Below, piece by piece: positions 52,177-61,101 of a DNA stretch of 64,000 bases. Below the pieces are notes generated by a model, which saw only the letters and a program-made list of their open reading frames with translations, did no database searches and was not told the DNA's origin. This stretch comes from Nocardioidaceae bacterium (lineage in GTDB: Bacteria; Actinomycetota; Actinomycetes; Propionibacteriales; Nocardioidaceae): assembly GCA_017744365.1 (NCBI GenBank), contig JAGIBL010000008.1, forward strand, positions 83,884-147,883, given 5' to 3'. The number at the start of each line of letters is the position of its first letter. Within the stretch, counting starts at the first letter, position 1. Made by a program: the position numbers and the translations under genes.

Positions 52177-53966
52177 GGGCTCACCTCGAAGAGTCGGTCG
52201 CGGGCGCGGGTGACCAGGGCCCGGAAGGTGCCCTGGCTGACGTCGTACCGGGCCACCGGCGTCAGGTTCACCTGCGCGACGTAGGGGCCGACGCGGATGA
52301 TCCCCATCCAGAACGCCACCGTGTCCTCGCGCTGGTTGACCTGGTTCTCCAGTCGCCACAGCGCGTACGTCGAACCGCGGTAGCCCTTGGCCTCCACGAC
52401 CGCCTTGCCGACCGTGCTGCTCAGCTGCTTGTCGGGGCAGGTCTTCATCGCGGTGGCGACCCGGTTGACGAACAGGGCGGCGGCGCGCGCGGTCCGGAAC
52501 CGGCCGATCGTCTCGGTCAGGCCGAAGCGCTCCGGCAGCCGGGTGCGCGGGATCAGGAAGGTCCGGGTCAGCGGCTTGATGGCCCCGGCCTTGAGGAAGC
52601 TGGCCTTGTCGCAGGTGGTCGCGGCCGGGTTCACCGTGGCGGTCTCCGGGTCGGTGCCCACCCACGGCTGCATCACGTTCGCGATCACCGGCAGGTCCGC
52701 GATGGCGAGCATCCCGGCGACCTCGCCCGAGGGCGGCGGCAGGGTCTGCCGGGTGACCACGGCGCCGATGCAGTCGCCGGCGACCGAGGACGAGCACAGG
52801 TTGCGCACCGAGGCGGCGAGCACGCCCGCCAGGGTGTTCGCCGCGGCCGGCTCGGTGCTCAGCGTCTCCAGCACGGTCGAGGTGGTGAGCGCTCCGGTGC
52901 GGGCGATGCCGACCACGAAGGCGCGGTCGCGCTGCGCCGGAATCCGCAGTCGCAGGATCTGCGCCTGGTCGCCGACGCCGGTGACCGCGTAGGCGTCCAC
53001 CAGCTGGAGCCGGGCGACCTTGCAGCCGGCGTACCAGCCGAGCGTGGTCGCGTACGCCTGGGTGGCCGCGCCCGGCGTGCTGGAGATCTCCACGGTCTGG
53101 ACGGCGTTGCGGGCGGTCCCGGCCCCGCCCGCGGTGAACCGGCGGACCCAGGTGCCCAGGCCGTTCGGGTCCGCGAACCGGGCCTTCTGGCAGCGGCTCG
53201 GGTCGTTGATGCCGGTGCCCCGGGTGTTGTCGGTGGGAGCCTGGCCGATCCAGGTCTGCGTGGGCGCGAGGGTCGCGACCTGGGCGTCCTGGAGCAGCAT
53301 CCGCTTGCTGACCAGGGCGGCCGGCTTGGGCGGCGGCTCGGCCGGGGCGCCCACGGCGACGAGGGCGCCGGCGCCGAAGGTGAGCCCGATCGCCACCGCC
53401 GAGCCGACCAGCGCGTGGTTGCGTCGCCGGCGCAGCCCGCTGCGGCGGATGATCGGCGCGCGCGGCAGCTTCACGGTGCCGGCGGCCTGGTCGAGGGTCT
53501 CCAGCCGGGCCCGCAGGTCGGTGGTGTCGCAGTCGAGCGCCATCGCCAGCGCGACGCTCCCGGACTGCAGAGCCTCCTCGGTGCGCTCGCGGGTCAGGCC
53601 GACCTCGCGGCCGATGTCGTCGAGGGGGACCGCGGCCAGGTGGGTCAGGATCAGAACCCGCCGCTGCGGGTCGGTGAGCTTGTGCAGCGCCTCCAGCACG
53701 GCCACCTGGTCGGGGCCGAGGTGCTTCTCCTTGTGCCAGGGGCGGGCGGTGTGCCGGCGCTGGGCGGTGGTCCAGGCCCGCGGTCGCACCCAGCTCTCCG
53801 GGTCGGCCAGGGCGCCCACCTTGCGCCAGTGGTGGCGGGCGGCGACGTAGGCGTCGCGGACGGCGACCCGGGCGGCGCCGAGGTCGCCGGTGAGCGCGAA
53901 CGTCTGCGTGACGAGCCTGCGGCGGCTGGTGACGTAGAACTCGTCGAATTCCTCAGCGGTGGGCAT
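52173..53966 (-). CDS. Sigma-70-like protein fused to a membrane helix and extracytoplasmic domain
   Basis: A 597-residue protein. Residues ~5-150 resemble an ECF sigma factor: EEFDEFYVTSRRRLVTQTFAL (region 2-like), then LTDPQRRVLILTHLA and LDDIGREVGLTRERTEEAL (region 4-like). A basic segment and one membrane helix (HALVGSAVAIGLTFGAGALVAV, about 185-205) follow. The last ~390 residues, with several Cys, would be extracytoplasmic. This looks like a one-protein signal transducer. The gene is coupled to kynU and divergent from the PerM-like gene. Confidence 0.8.
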   Translation of the reverse strand: MPTAEEFDEFYVTSRRRLVTQTFALTGDLGAARVAVRDAYVAARHHWRKVGALADPESWVRPRAWTTAQRRHTARPWHKEKHLGPDQVAVLEALHKLTDPQRRVLILTHLAAVPLDDIGREVGLTRERTEEALQSGSVALAMALDCDTTDLRARLETLDQAAGTVKLPRAPIIRRSGLRRRRNHALVGSAVAIGLTFGAGALVAVGAPAEPPPKPAALVSKRMLLQDAQVATLAPTQTWIGQAPTDNTRGTGINDPSRCQKARFADPNGLGTWVRRFTAGGAGTARNAVQTVEISSTPGAATQAYATTLGWYAGCKVARLQLVDAYAVTGVGDQAQILRLRIPAQRDRAFVVGIARTGALTTSTVLETLSTEPAAANTLAGVLAASVRNLCSSSVAGDCIGAVVTRQTLPPPSGEVAGMLAIADLPVIANVMQPWVGTDPETATVNPAATTCDKASFLKAGAIKPLTRTFLIPRTRLPERFGLTETIGRFRTARAAALFVNRVATAMKTCPDKQLSSTVGKAVVEAKGYRGSTYALWRLENQVNQREDTVAFWMGIIRVGPYVAQVNLTPVARYDVSQGTFRALVTRARDRLFEVSP

Positions 53967-54048
53967 GACAGAAGGAGGCTACGCGAAGGCACGAAGTGCC
54001 GATCACCTGCGTGGCGTACGCGGCCCGCACCCGTCCTCGGGTGAGGAT

Positions 54049-55251
54049 GTGAGCGAGATGACCGACCTGTTCACGCGTCCGGCCCGGTTCGCCACGTCCG
54101 CCGAGGAGCCCGCGGGACGCCCGCTGAGCGCCGCGGCGGCCCTGGGCGGGCTCGCGGCGGCGGGGGTCGGCCTGGTCCTCTGCATGGCCCTCGCGCTCAC
54201 CGGCTGGTTCCTCGCCGACGGCGGCGGGCACGGCGACACCACCGACGCCCTGCGCGTCGGCGCCAACGGCTGGCTGCTCGGCCACGGGACCCGGATCACG
54301 GTGGCCGGGCTCCCGCTCGGCATCGTGCCGCTGACGATCACGATGATGCTGGTCCTGGTCGCGTTCCGGTGCGGACGCTGGGCGGCCCGCAACGCCGTCG
54401 AGGTCACCGACGACCGCACCCTGGCCGGGGGCGCGGGCATCTTCGCGGCGGCGTACGTCGTCGTGGGGGTCGTCGTCGCGGTCGTCTGCTCGACCGGGAG
54501 CCTCCCGCGCACGGTCCTCGGCGCGCTGCTCGTGGCGGGGATCGCCGGCGGGCTCGGCCTCGCCGCCGGGACCGGCCGGCTGGACGCCTGGCTCGACCTG
54601 GCTCCGGCCTGGACCCGCGAGCTGGCCACCGGCGCGATCGCCGGCGCGCTGATGCTGGTCGCCGCCTCGGCGGTGCTGGTCTGCGTGGCGCTGCTGCTCT
54701 CCTTCGACGAGGCCGCCACGGTGCTCTCCGAGCTCGGGCTGAGCACCGGCGACGCGGTCGCCTACACCGCGGTGGCGGCCCTGCTGGCGCCCAACGCGGT
54801 GCTCTTCGGCAGCGCGTACCTGCTCGGCCCCGGCTTCGCGGTCGGCACCGGGACCAGCGTGTCGCCGACGGCCGCCGTCTCGCTGGGCGTGGTGCCGGCC
54901 TTCCCGGTCCTGGCCGCGCTGCCCGAGCAGGGGCCGACCCCGGGCTGGATGGCCGGGCTGCTCGCGGTGCCGGCGCTGGCCGCCGCGGTCGGCGTCGGCC
55001 TCTCCCGTCGTACGGCGGAGCAGATCCCGCCCTACGACGTCGCCGCGATGCGCGGGGCCGGGTCCGGCTTCGGCGCCGGCGTGCTGATCACCCTCGCGAT
55101 CGCGCTCGCGGGCGGCCCGATGGGTACCGGCCGGCTGGCCGACATCGGTGCGCCCACCGCCGAGGTACTGGTCTTCGCCACCGGGCTGATGAGCGGCGGT
55201 GGACTGCTGGGAGGGGTCCTCGCCACCTGGTGGCAGCGCCGCCGCGGCTAG
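54049..55251 (+). CDS. DUF6350/PerM-like cell division membrane protein
   Basis: A 400-residue multi-pass protein (about ten hydrophobic segments). GTG 54049 or ATG 54058 follows GGTGAGGA. Location directly upstream of purN and purH matches mycobacterial perM, whose product stabilises divisome proteins under stress. Gly/Ala-rich helices and LSTGDAVAYTAVAALLAPN are consistent with the family. Family identity rests partly on synteny. Confidence 0.8.
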   Translation: MSEMTDLFTRPARFATSAEEPAGRPLSAAAALGGLAAAGVGLVLCMALALTGWFLADGGGHGDTTDALRVGANGWLLGHGTRITVAGLPLGIVPLTITMMLVLVAFRCGRWAARNAVEVTDDRTLAGGAGIFAAAYVVVGVVVAVVCSTGSLPRTVLGALLVAGIAGGLGLAAGTGRLDAWLDLAPAWTRELATGAIAGALMLVAASAVLVCVALLLSFDEAATVLSELGLSTGDAVAYTAVAALLAPNAVLFGSAYLLGPGFAVGTGTSVSPTAAVSLGVVPAFPVLAALPEQGPTPGWMAGLLAVPALAAAVGVGLSRRTAEQIPPYDVAAMRGAGSGFGAGVLITLAIALAGGPMGTGRLADIGAPTAEVLVFATGLMSGGGLLGGVLATWWQRRRG

Positions 55252-55261
55252 CCTTCTCCCC

Positions 55262-55873
55262 GTGTCCGCTCGCATCGTCGTCCTCGTCTCCGGCTCGGGG
55301 ACCAACCTGCAGGCCCTCATCGACGCCAGCGCGAACCCGTCGTACGGCGCCCGCATCGTGGCCGTGGGCGCGGACCGCGACGGCATCGAGGGCCTGGCCC
55401 GCGCCGAGCGCGCCGGGATCCCGACCTTCGTGCGCAAGGTCGGCCAGTCGTCCTCGCGCGAGCACTGGGACCTCACCCTGACCGACACCGTCGCCGCCTT
55501 CGAACCGGACCTGGTGGTGCTGGCGGGGTTCATGAAGCTGGTGGGGCCCAAGTTCCTGACCCGGTTCGCCGACCGGGTGGTCAACACCCACCCCGCCCTG
55601 TGCCCGTCGTTCCCCGGGACCAACGGCCCCGGCGACGCGCTCGCGTACGGCGTCAAGGTCACCGGCGCGACCCTGTTCGTCGTCGACGCGGGCATCGACA
55701 CCGGCCCGATCATCGCCCAGACGGTCGTGCCCGTGGAGGACGACGACGACGTCGCGACCCTGCACGAGCGGATCAAGGTCGCCGAGCGGGCGATGCTGGT
55801 GGAGAACGTCGGCCGGATGGCCCGGGAGGGGCTCACCATCGCCGACCGGCGGGTTCGATTCGGCCGCCCCTAG
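55262..55873 (+). CDS. purN: Phosphoribosylglycinamide formyltransferase
   Basis: A 203-residue GAR transformylase of de novo purine synthesis, using 10-formyl-THF. VLVSGSGTNLQALID binds GAR. The catalytic triad region shows NTHPALCPSFPG (Asn, His) and the Asp in DAGIDTGPII. The opening after the His motif reads PGTNGPGDALAYG, slightly unlike the usual H-rich version. GTG 55262 lies 10 bases after the membrane gene. Confidence 0.95.
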   Translation: MSARIVVLVSGSGTNLQALIDASANPSYGARIVAVGADRDGIEGLARAERAGIPTFVRKVGQSSSREHWDLTLTDTVAAFEPDLVVLAGFMKLVGPKFLTRFADRVVNTHPALCPSFPGTNGPGDALAYGVKVTGATLFVVDAGIDTGPIIAQTVVPVEDDDDVATLHERIKVAERAMLVENVGRMAREGLTIADRRVRFGRP

Positions 55874-55887
55874 CCCGTAGGATCGCC

Positions 55888-55957
55888 CTCACACGACTGG
55901 CGCAGCTGGGTCACCAGCAGGGAGTGAGTCGAGGTCGCATCGAACGCCTGGGTGCCC
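55888..55957 (+). ncRNA. ZTP (pfl) riboswitch
   Basis: It matches the pfl consensus: CTCAC with ACGACTGGCG, a GCTGG/CCAGC stem, AGGGAGTGAG closing P1 (CTCAC/GTGAG), a linker and the conserved ACGCCTGGGTG block of the 3' domain. It lies 32 bases ahead of purH. ZTP/ZMP accumulates when 10-formyl-THF is short, so binding should raise purH (and possibly folD) expression. Confidence 0.92.
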
Positions 55958-55988
55958 TCACCACACGAGCATCTTCAGGAGTGCGCCC

Positions 55989-57563
55989 ATGGGCAACCGG
56001 GTTCCGATCAAGCGTGCCTTGGTCTCCGTCTACGACAAGACCGGCCTGGAGGACCTCGTCCGCGGGCTGCACGAGGCCGGCGTCGCGCTGGTCTCCACCG
56101 GCGGCTCCGCCGCGCTGATCGAGGGCCTCGGCCTCCCTGTCACCAAGGTCGAGGACCTGACCGGCTTCCCCGAGTGCCTCGACGGCCGGGTCAAGACGCT
56201 GCACCCGCGGGTGCACGCCGGCATCCTGGCCGACCGGCGGCTGCCCGAGCACGTCGCCCAGCTCGAGGACCTCGGCGTCGAGCCGTTCGACCTGGTCGTG
56301 GTCAACCTGTACCCGTTCGCGGACACGGTCGCCTCCGGGGCCGGCATCCAGGACTGCATCGAGAAGATCGACATCGGCGGCCCCTCGATGGTCCGCGCCG
56401 CCGCGAAGAACCACGCCTCGGTCGCGATCGTCACCGACGGCGCCGACTACGCGGCTGCCCTGGCCGCCGCGAAGAACGGCGGCTTCACCCAGGCCGAGCG
56501 CGAGGCGCTGGCCGCCAAGGCGTTCGTGCACACCGCGACGTACGACGTGCAGGTGGCTTCCTGGATGGGCTCGGTGCTCACCGACTCGACGGTCGAGAAC
56601 GGCGAGTCCACCGGCTTCCCGGCCTGGGTCGGTGCGACCTGGGAGAAGAAGGCCGTGCTGCGCTACGGCGAGAACCCGCACCAGGGCGCCGCGCTCTACG
56701 TGAGCAGCCTCGGCGGGGACACGCTGGCCACCGCCGAGCAGCTGCACGGCAAGGAGATGTCCTACAACAACTACGTCGACACCGACGCCGCGCTGCGGGC
56801 CGCCTACGAGCACGGCGACCAGCCCACGGTCGCGATCATCAAGCACGCCAACCCGTGCGGCATCGCGGTCGGCACGGACGTCGCCGAGGCGCACCGCCGC
56901 GCCCACGAGTGCGACCCGGTCTCCGCGTTCGGCGGCGTCATCGCCACCAACACCCCGGTCAGCGTGGCGATGGCCGAGCAGGTCGCCGAGATCTTCACCG
57001 AGGTGATCGTGGCTCCGTCGTACGACGAGGGCGCGGTCGAGGTGCTGCAGGGGAAGAAGAACATCCGCATCCTTCGCACGGAGGGCCACGGCGGCCAGGG
57101 GCTCGACTTCCGGCAGATCTGCGGCGGCGTCCTGCTCCAGCACGCCGACGCCTTCCAGGCCGAGGGCGACGACCCGACCACCTGGACGCTGGCCACCGGC
57201 GAGCCCGCCTCCGAGCAGGTGCTCGCCGACCTCGCGTTCGCCTGGCGGGCCTGCCGCTCGGTGAAGTCGAACGCGATCCTGCTGGCCAAGGACGGCGCCA
57301 GCGTCGGCATCGGCATGGGCCAGGTCAACCGGGTCGACTCCTGCAAGCTCGCCGTCGAGCGCGCGGGGGAGCGGGCGGCCGGCTCGGTCGCGGCCAGCGA
57401 CGCGTTCTTCCCGTTCGAGGACGGCCCGCAGATCCTCATCGACGCCGGCGTGACCGCGATCGTGCAGCCGGGTGGGTCGGTGCGGGACGAGCTGACGATC
57501 GAGGCCTGCAAGGCGGCTGGGGTGACGATGTACTTCACGGGAACGAGGCATTTTGCTCACTGA
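55989..57563 (+). CDS. purH: Bifunctional AICAR transformylase/IMP cyclohydrolase
   Basis: A 524-residue enzyme for the last two steps to IMP. The N-terminal cyclohydrolase has [36 protein letters not shown] and [16 protein letters not shown]. The transformylase has [14 protein letters not shown], a [11 protein letters not shown] block with the catalytic Lys-His, and [10 protein letters not shown]. The length is normal. ATG 55989 follows CAGGAGTG. Controlled by the ZTP riboswitch. Confidence 0.97.
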   Translation: MGNRVPIKRALVSVYDKTGLEDLVRGLHEAGVALVSTGGSAALIEGLGLPVTKVEDLTGFPECLDGRVKTLHPRVHAGILADRRLPEHVAQLEDLGVEPFDLVVVNLYPFADTVASGAGIQDCIEKIDIGGPSMVRAAAKNHASVAIVTDGADYAAALAAAKNGGFTQAEREALAAKAFVHTATYDVQVASWMGSVLTDSTVENGESTGFPAWVGATWEKKAVLRYGENPHQGAALYVSSLGGDTLATAEQLHGKEMSYNNYVDTDAALRAAYEHGDQPTVAIIKHANPCGIAVGTDVAEAHRRAHECDPVSAFGGVIATNTPVSVAMAEQVAEIFTEVIVAPSYDEGAVEVLQGKKNIRILRTEGHGGQGLDFRQICGGVLLQHADAFQAEGDDPTTWTLATGEPASEQVLADLAFAWRACRSVKSNAILLAKDGASVGIGMGQVNRVDSCKLAVERAGERAAGSVAASDAFFPFEDGPQILIDAGVTAIVQPGGSVRDELTIEACKAAGVTMYFTGTRHFAH

Positions 57564-57593
57564 CGGTGTCGCGCTGCGGGCCCTGCTCCCGGC

Positions 57594-57656
57594 GCCGACC
57601 CGGCAGAAGCCACCCTCCCCCGCTGCGCTCCTCCGGTGCGTTTCGGCCGGGTCGGC
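57594..57656 (+). repeat. Dispersed hairpin repeat, copy B
   Basis: Perfect 10-bp arms GCCGACCCGG and CCGGGTCGGC flank a 43-base centre holding CCGCTGCGCTCC and CCGGTGCGTTTC. The centre matches the minus-strand reading of 46783-46839. It lies between purH and folD, both on the plus strand, 30 bases after the purH stop, where it could act as attenuator or processing site. Confidence 0.7.
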
Positions 57657-57695
57657 TTCGTTTCGGCTGCACGTCTCGATGAAAGGATTGGCGCG

Positions 57696-58562
57696 ATGAC
57701 GGCACGAAGACTGGACGGACTCGCGGTTTCTGGCGCGATCAAGGACGAGCTCAAGGGCCGGATCGCCGCGCTGCGCGAGCAGGGGATCGTCCCCGGACTC
57801 GGCACCGTCCTGGTCGGCGACGACCCGGGCTCGCGCTGGTACGTCAACGGCAAGCACAAGGACTGCGCCGAGGTCGGCATCTCCTCGATCCGGGTGGACC
57901 TGCCCGAGACGGCCAGCCAGGAGGAGATCGAGGCCGCGGTCGCCGAGCTGAACGCCGACCCGGCCTGCACCGGCTACATCGTCCAGCTCCCGCTGCCGCG
58001 CGGGCGTGACGAGAACCGGGTGCTCGGGCTGATCGACCCGGCCAAGGACGCCGACGGGCTGCACCCGACCAACCTCGGCTGGCTGGTGCTCGGGCGCGAG
58101 GCCCCGCTGCCCTGCACGCCGTACGGGATCGTCGAGCTGCTGCGCCGCCACGACGTGCCGATCAACGGCGCCGAGGTGGTCGTCGTCGGCCGCGGCATCA
58201 CCGTCGGCCGCCCGCTCGGGCTGCTGCTCACCCGCCGTACCGAGAACGCCACCGTGACCCTGTGCCACACCGGGACCGTCGACCTGGCCGCGCACGTGCG
58301 CAAGGCCGACATCGTGGTCGCCGCCGCCGGGGTGCCCGGGATCGTCAGCGGGGACATGGTCAAGCCGGGCGCCGCGGTGCTCGACGTGGGCGTCTCCCGG
58401 GTGGACGGCAAGATCGCCGGCGACGTGGCCCCGGACGTCTGGGACGTGGCCGGCTGGGTCTCGCCGAACCCCGGCGGCGTCGGCCCGATGACGCGGGCGA
58501 TGCTGCTGGCGAACGTCGTCTCCATCGCCGAGAAGTCCAGCGCCGAGTCGCAGGTCCGGTGA
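57696..58562 (+). CDS. folD: Methylenetetrahydrofolate dehydrogenase/cyclohydrolase
   Basis: A 288-residue bifunctional enzyme making 10-formyl-THF, the cofactor for PurN and PurH. The catalytic Tyr and Lys lie in [47 protein letters not shown] and [12 protein letters not shown] are the FolD signatures. ATG 57696 follows GAAAGGATTG. The stop overlaps the DUF3017 start (GTGA). Confidence 0.96.
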   Translation: MTARRLDGLAVSGAIKDELKGRIAALREQGIVPGLGTVLVGDDPGSRWYVNGKHKDCAEVGISSIRVDLPETASQEEIEAAVAELNADPACTGYIVQLPLPRGRDENRVLGLIDPAKDADGLHPTNLGWLVLGREAPLPCTPYGIVELLRRHDVPINGAEVVVVGRGITVGRPLGLLLTRRTENATVTLCHTGTVDLAAHVRKADIVVAAAGVPGIVSGDMVKPGAAVLDVGVSRVDGKIAGDVAPDVWDVAGWVSPNPGGVGPMTRAMLLANVVSIAEKSSAESQVR

Positions 58563-58855
58563 CCGCTCCCGTGACCAGCCGGCGGCCGTCGACCTTCGGG
58601 GGACTGATCTACCTGGTCGTGGTCGCGGTCACCCTGGTCGGCTTCGGCCTGGTCGCGTTCGGGCCGTGGCGGCGCGGGATCGCGCTGGTCGGGGTCGCGT
58701 TCGTCTTCGCCTCCGGGATGCGGCTGTTCGTCAACGAGGACGAGGCCGGCATGCTCCGCGTGCGCGGCCGGATCTTCGACGTCGTCGCGCTGGCCGGGGT
58801 GGGGATCACGCTGATCGTGCTGGCTGCCAACATCCCCGACCAGCCGGGGCTGTGA
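58559..58855 (+). CDS. DUF3017 membrane protein
   Basis: A 98-residue protein with three hydrophobic helices ([20 protein letters not shown], then [14 protein letters not shown], then [17 protein letters not shown]). Placement right after folD is characteristic of DUF3017 in actinobacteria. GTG start inside the folD stop. Function unknown. Confidence 0.88.
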   Translation: MTAPVTSRRPSTFGGLIYLVVVAVTLVGFGLVAFGPWRRGIALVGVAFVFASGMRLFVNEDEAGMLRVRGRIFDVVALAGVGITLIVLAANIPDQPGL

Positions 58856-59727
58856 CCGTGCGCGTCGGCCTGGTCGGCACCGGCTACTGGGCCCGGACCG
58901 TGCACGCCGCCGGCCTGGCCGTGCACCCGGACGTGGAGCTGGTCGGTGTCTGGGGCCGGTCGCCGGAGAAGGCGGAGGCCGCGGCGCCGGCGGGCGTGAC
59001 GCCGTACGACGACCTCGACGCGCTGCTCGGTCAGGTGGACGCGGTCTCGTTCGCGGTCCCGCCGGCCGCGCAGGCGCCGCTGGCGCTCCGCGCCGCCGAG
59101 GCCGGCAAGCACCTGTTCCTGGAGAAGCCGATCGCGCTCGACCTGGCCGAGGCGGACCGGCTCGTCGAGGTTGTCGAGGCCCGCGGGCTGAGCACGGTCG
59201 TCTTCTTCACCCAGCGGTTCGTGCCGCCGTGGGAGGAGTGGCTGGTGGCGGCCACCGCGACCGGGCCGCTCGGCGGGCACGTGGACTGGCTGACCAGCCA
59301 GGGCCCGGACAGCCCGTACTTCGACTCCGCGTGGCGCCGCGAGAAGAACGGCGCCCTCTGGGATGTGGGCGCGCACATGCTCTCCCAGCTCCTCCCGGCG
59401 CTCGGGCCGGTCGTCGAGGTCGCCGGTGCCCGCGGGACCGGGGACCTGGTGCACCTGGTGCTCACCCACGAGGGCGGCCGGACCAGCACGATGTCGCTGA
59501 GCCTGTCGATGCCACCCGGGGTGGTCCGGGTCGCGGTCGAGCTGTACGGCGAGCAGGGCTGGATGCCCCAGCCCGCGCACGAGCGCGACCTGCCGGACGC
59601 CCACGCCCGGGCGGTCTCCGAGTGGGTGGCCAACATCGGGGCCGGCGAGACCCGGCACCGGTGCGACGTCCGCTTCGGGCGGGACGTGGTCGAGGTGCTG
59701 GGCCGCTGCGCCCGCGTGCTCGGCTGA
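58852..59727 (+). CDS. Gfo/Idh/MocA family oxidoreductase
   Basis: A 291-residue NAD(P)-dependent oxidoreductase. The Rossmann motif is VGLVGTGYWARTVH, the active-site Lys is in LFLEKPIALD and the C-terminal domain has WDVGAHMLSQLLP with Asp and His. GTG 58852 overlaps the DUF3017 stop; GTG 58858 is an alternative. Sugars or inositols are the usual substrates. Confidence 0.92.
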   Translation: MTVRVGLVGTGYWARTVHAAGLAVHPDVELVGVWGRSPEKAEAAAPAGVTPYDDLDALLGQVDAVSFAVPPAAQAPLALRAAEAGKHLFLEKPIALDLAEADRLVEVVEARGLSTVVFFTQRFVPPWEEWLVAATATGPLGGHVDWLTSQGPDSPYFDSAWRREKNGALWDVGAHMLSQLLPALGPVVEVAGARGTGDLVHLVLTHEGGRTSTMSLSLSMPPGVVRVAVELYGEQGWMPQPAHERDLPDAHARAVSEWVANIGAGETRHRCDVRFGRDVVEVLGRCARVLG

Positions 59728-59819
59728 GAAAGTTCGCGTTCTCGCGTAATCCCGGCGCCGGATTTCCCGTCGTACGCCGAGGGCCTTTTCAGGGCCATGG
59801 CTACGGGAGGACTAAGCCC

Positions 59820-60449
59820 ATGCACGACCACCACGAGAACACCAAGCGTCGCCGCAGCGCACCGCTGCTCTGGGGCAGCGGCGCGATCGCCGCCGCCCTG
59901 CTGATCCTGGGGGTCAGCGGCACCCTGTCGACCTGGACCACCGCACTTGTCCACAACGACGTCAACACCACCTCCGCCCAGGGCGCGGTCGCACTGAGCG
60001 AGTCCTCCGGCGGCGCCACCTGCGTGGACACCGCGACCACGACCACCAACGAGGCCACCTGCTCGACCATCAACAAGTACGGCGGCAGCGTGCTGGACCC
60101 CGACGGCGTCAACAGCGCCACCGCCACGGTCCAGATGACCAACACCGGCACCGCGACCGGTGACCTGACCCTGGACGCGGACGCCTGCTCGACCAGCGGC
60201 GGCGCGACCACCTCGACCTCGAACCTCTGCGACTACGTCCAGGTGACGGTGACCTGTGACGGCACGGTCAAGTACGGCCCGGCCACGCTGAGCGCGTTCG
60301 CCGCCGCCGGCCCGGCCACCATCGGCACCCTGACCCCGAGCGCCGCCACCAGCTGCACCCTCGTGGTGACGCTGCCCAGCGGCAGCCCGGCCGGCGTCTC
60401 CGGCCAGACCGCGCTGCAGCAGCTGAACTGGACCCTCACCAAGGTCTGA
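59820..60449 (+). CDS. SipW-type exported surface protein 1
   Basis: A 209-residue protein from ATG 59820 with ACGGGAGGA upstream. A basic N-terminus (KRRR) and LLWGSGAIAAALLILGVSGT leading to STWTT form the alternate signal peptide cut by SipW-like peptidases. The mature part is Thr/Ser-rich beta sequence with six Cys and an INKYGG block shared with the next protein. Probably a fibre or surface-layer subunit. First gene of a four-gene operon. Confidence 0.85.
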   Translation: MHDHHENTKRRRSAPLLWGSGAIAAALLILGVSGTLSTWTTALVHNDVNTTSAQGAVALSESSGGATCVDTATTTTNEATCSTINKYGGSVLDPDGVNSATATVQMTNTGTATGDLTLDADACSTSGGATTSTSNLCDYVQVTVTCDGTVKYGPATLSAFAAAGPATIGTLTPSAATSCTLVVTLPSGSPAGVSGQTALQQLNWTLTKV

Positions 60450-60450
60450 G

Positions 60451-61101
60451 ATGAGCAGACGTCAGGGACTGCTCTGGGCGAGCGGTGCGATCGCCGCGCT
60501 CGTCCTGGTTCTGGGAGTGAACGGCACGTTCTCCTCGTGGACGACGGCGGTGGTCGGCAACAGCCAGAACACCGTCGCCACCACGCAGGCGGTGATCCTG
60601 CGCGAGACCTCGGGTGCTGTGACCTGCACCTCGAGCGACGCGCCCACCACGAACGTGTCCACCTGCGCGACGATCAACAAGTACGGCGGCACGGCCACCC
60701 CGCTCACTCCGGGGACCAGCCAGAGCGTGGACGTCACCTTCACCAACCTGGGGTCGGCGAACGCGTCCACGTTCCAGCTGGCGCCGGGGGCTTGCTCGCA
60801 GACGCCGACGGCGGGTTCGGGCACGCCGGCAGCGGCGAACGTGTGCACCTCGGGTGACCTGACCGTGGCGATCTCCTGCTTGCCAGGGAGCACGTACGCC
60901 GCCGCGAGCGCGTGGACCGACCTGGTCTACGCGGCCGCGGCGCCGCCGACCGCGACGAAGACGCACACGGCGACCGGGGGTGACCTCAACGCCGGTGCGT
61001 CCTGGACCTGCCGGGTGACCACCGCGCTGCCGGCCGCCGCGTCGGTGCTCGCCCAGGGAGTCACGGTCTCGCAGCCGCTCACCTGGACCCTGGTCAAGTG
61101 A
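60451..61101 (+). CDS. SipW-type exported surface protein 2
   Basis: A 216-residue paralogue of the preceding protein. The signal reads LLWASGAIAALVLVLGVNGT followed by FSSWTT. It shares CATINKYGG, Cys spacing and the ending QPLTWTLVK with protein 1 (QLNWTLTKV). It starts 1 base after the previous stop and overlaps the next gene by 4 bases (GTGA). Confidence 0.85.
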   Translation: MSRRQGLLWASGAIAALVLVLGVNGTFSSWTTAVVGNSQNTVATTQAVILRETSGAVTCTSSDAPTTNVSTCATINKYGGTATPLTPGTSQSVDVTFTNLGSANASTFQLAPGACSQTPTAGSGTPAAANVCTSGDLTVAISCLPGSTYAAASAWTDLVYAAAAPPTATKTHTATGGDLNAGASWTCRVTTALPAAASVLAQGVTVSQPLTWTLVK

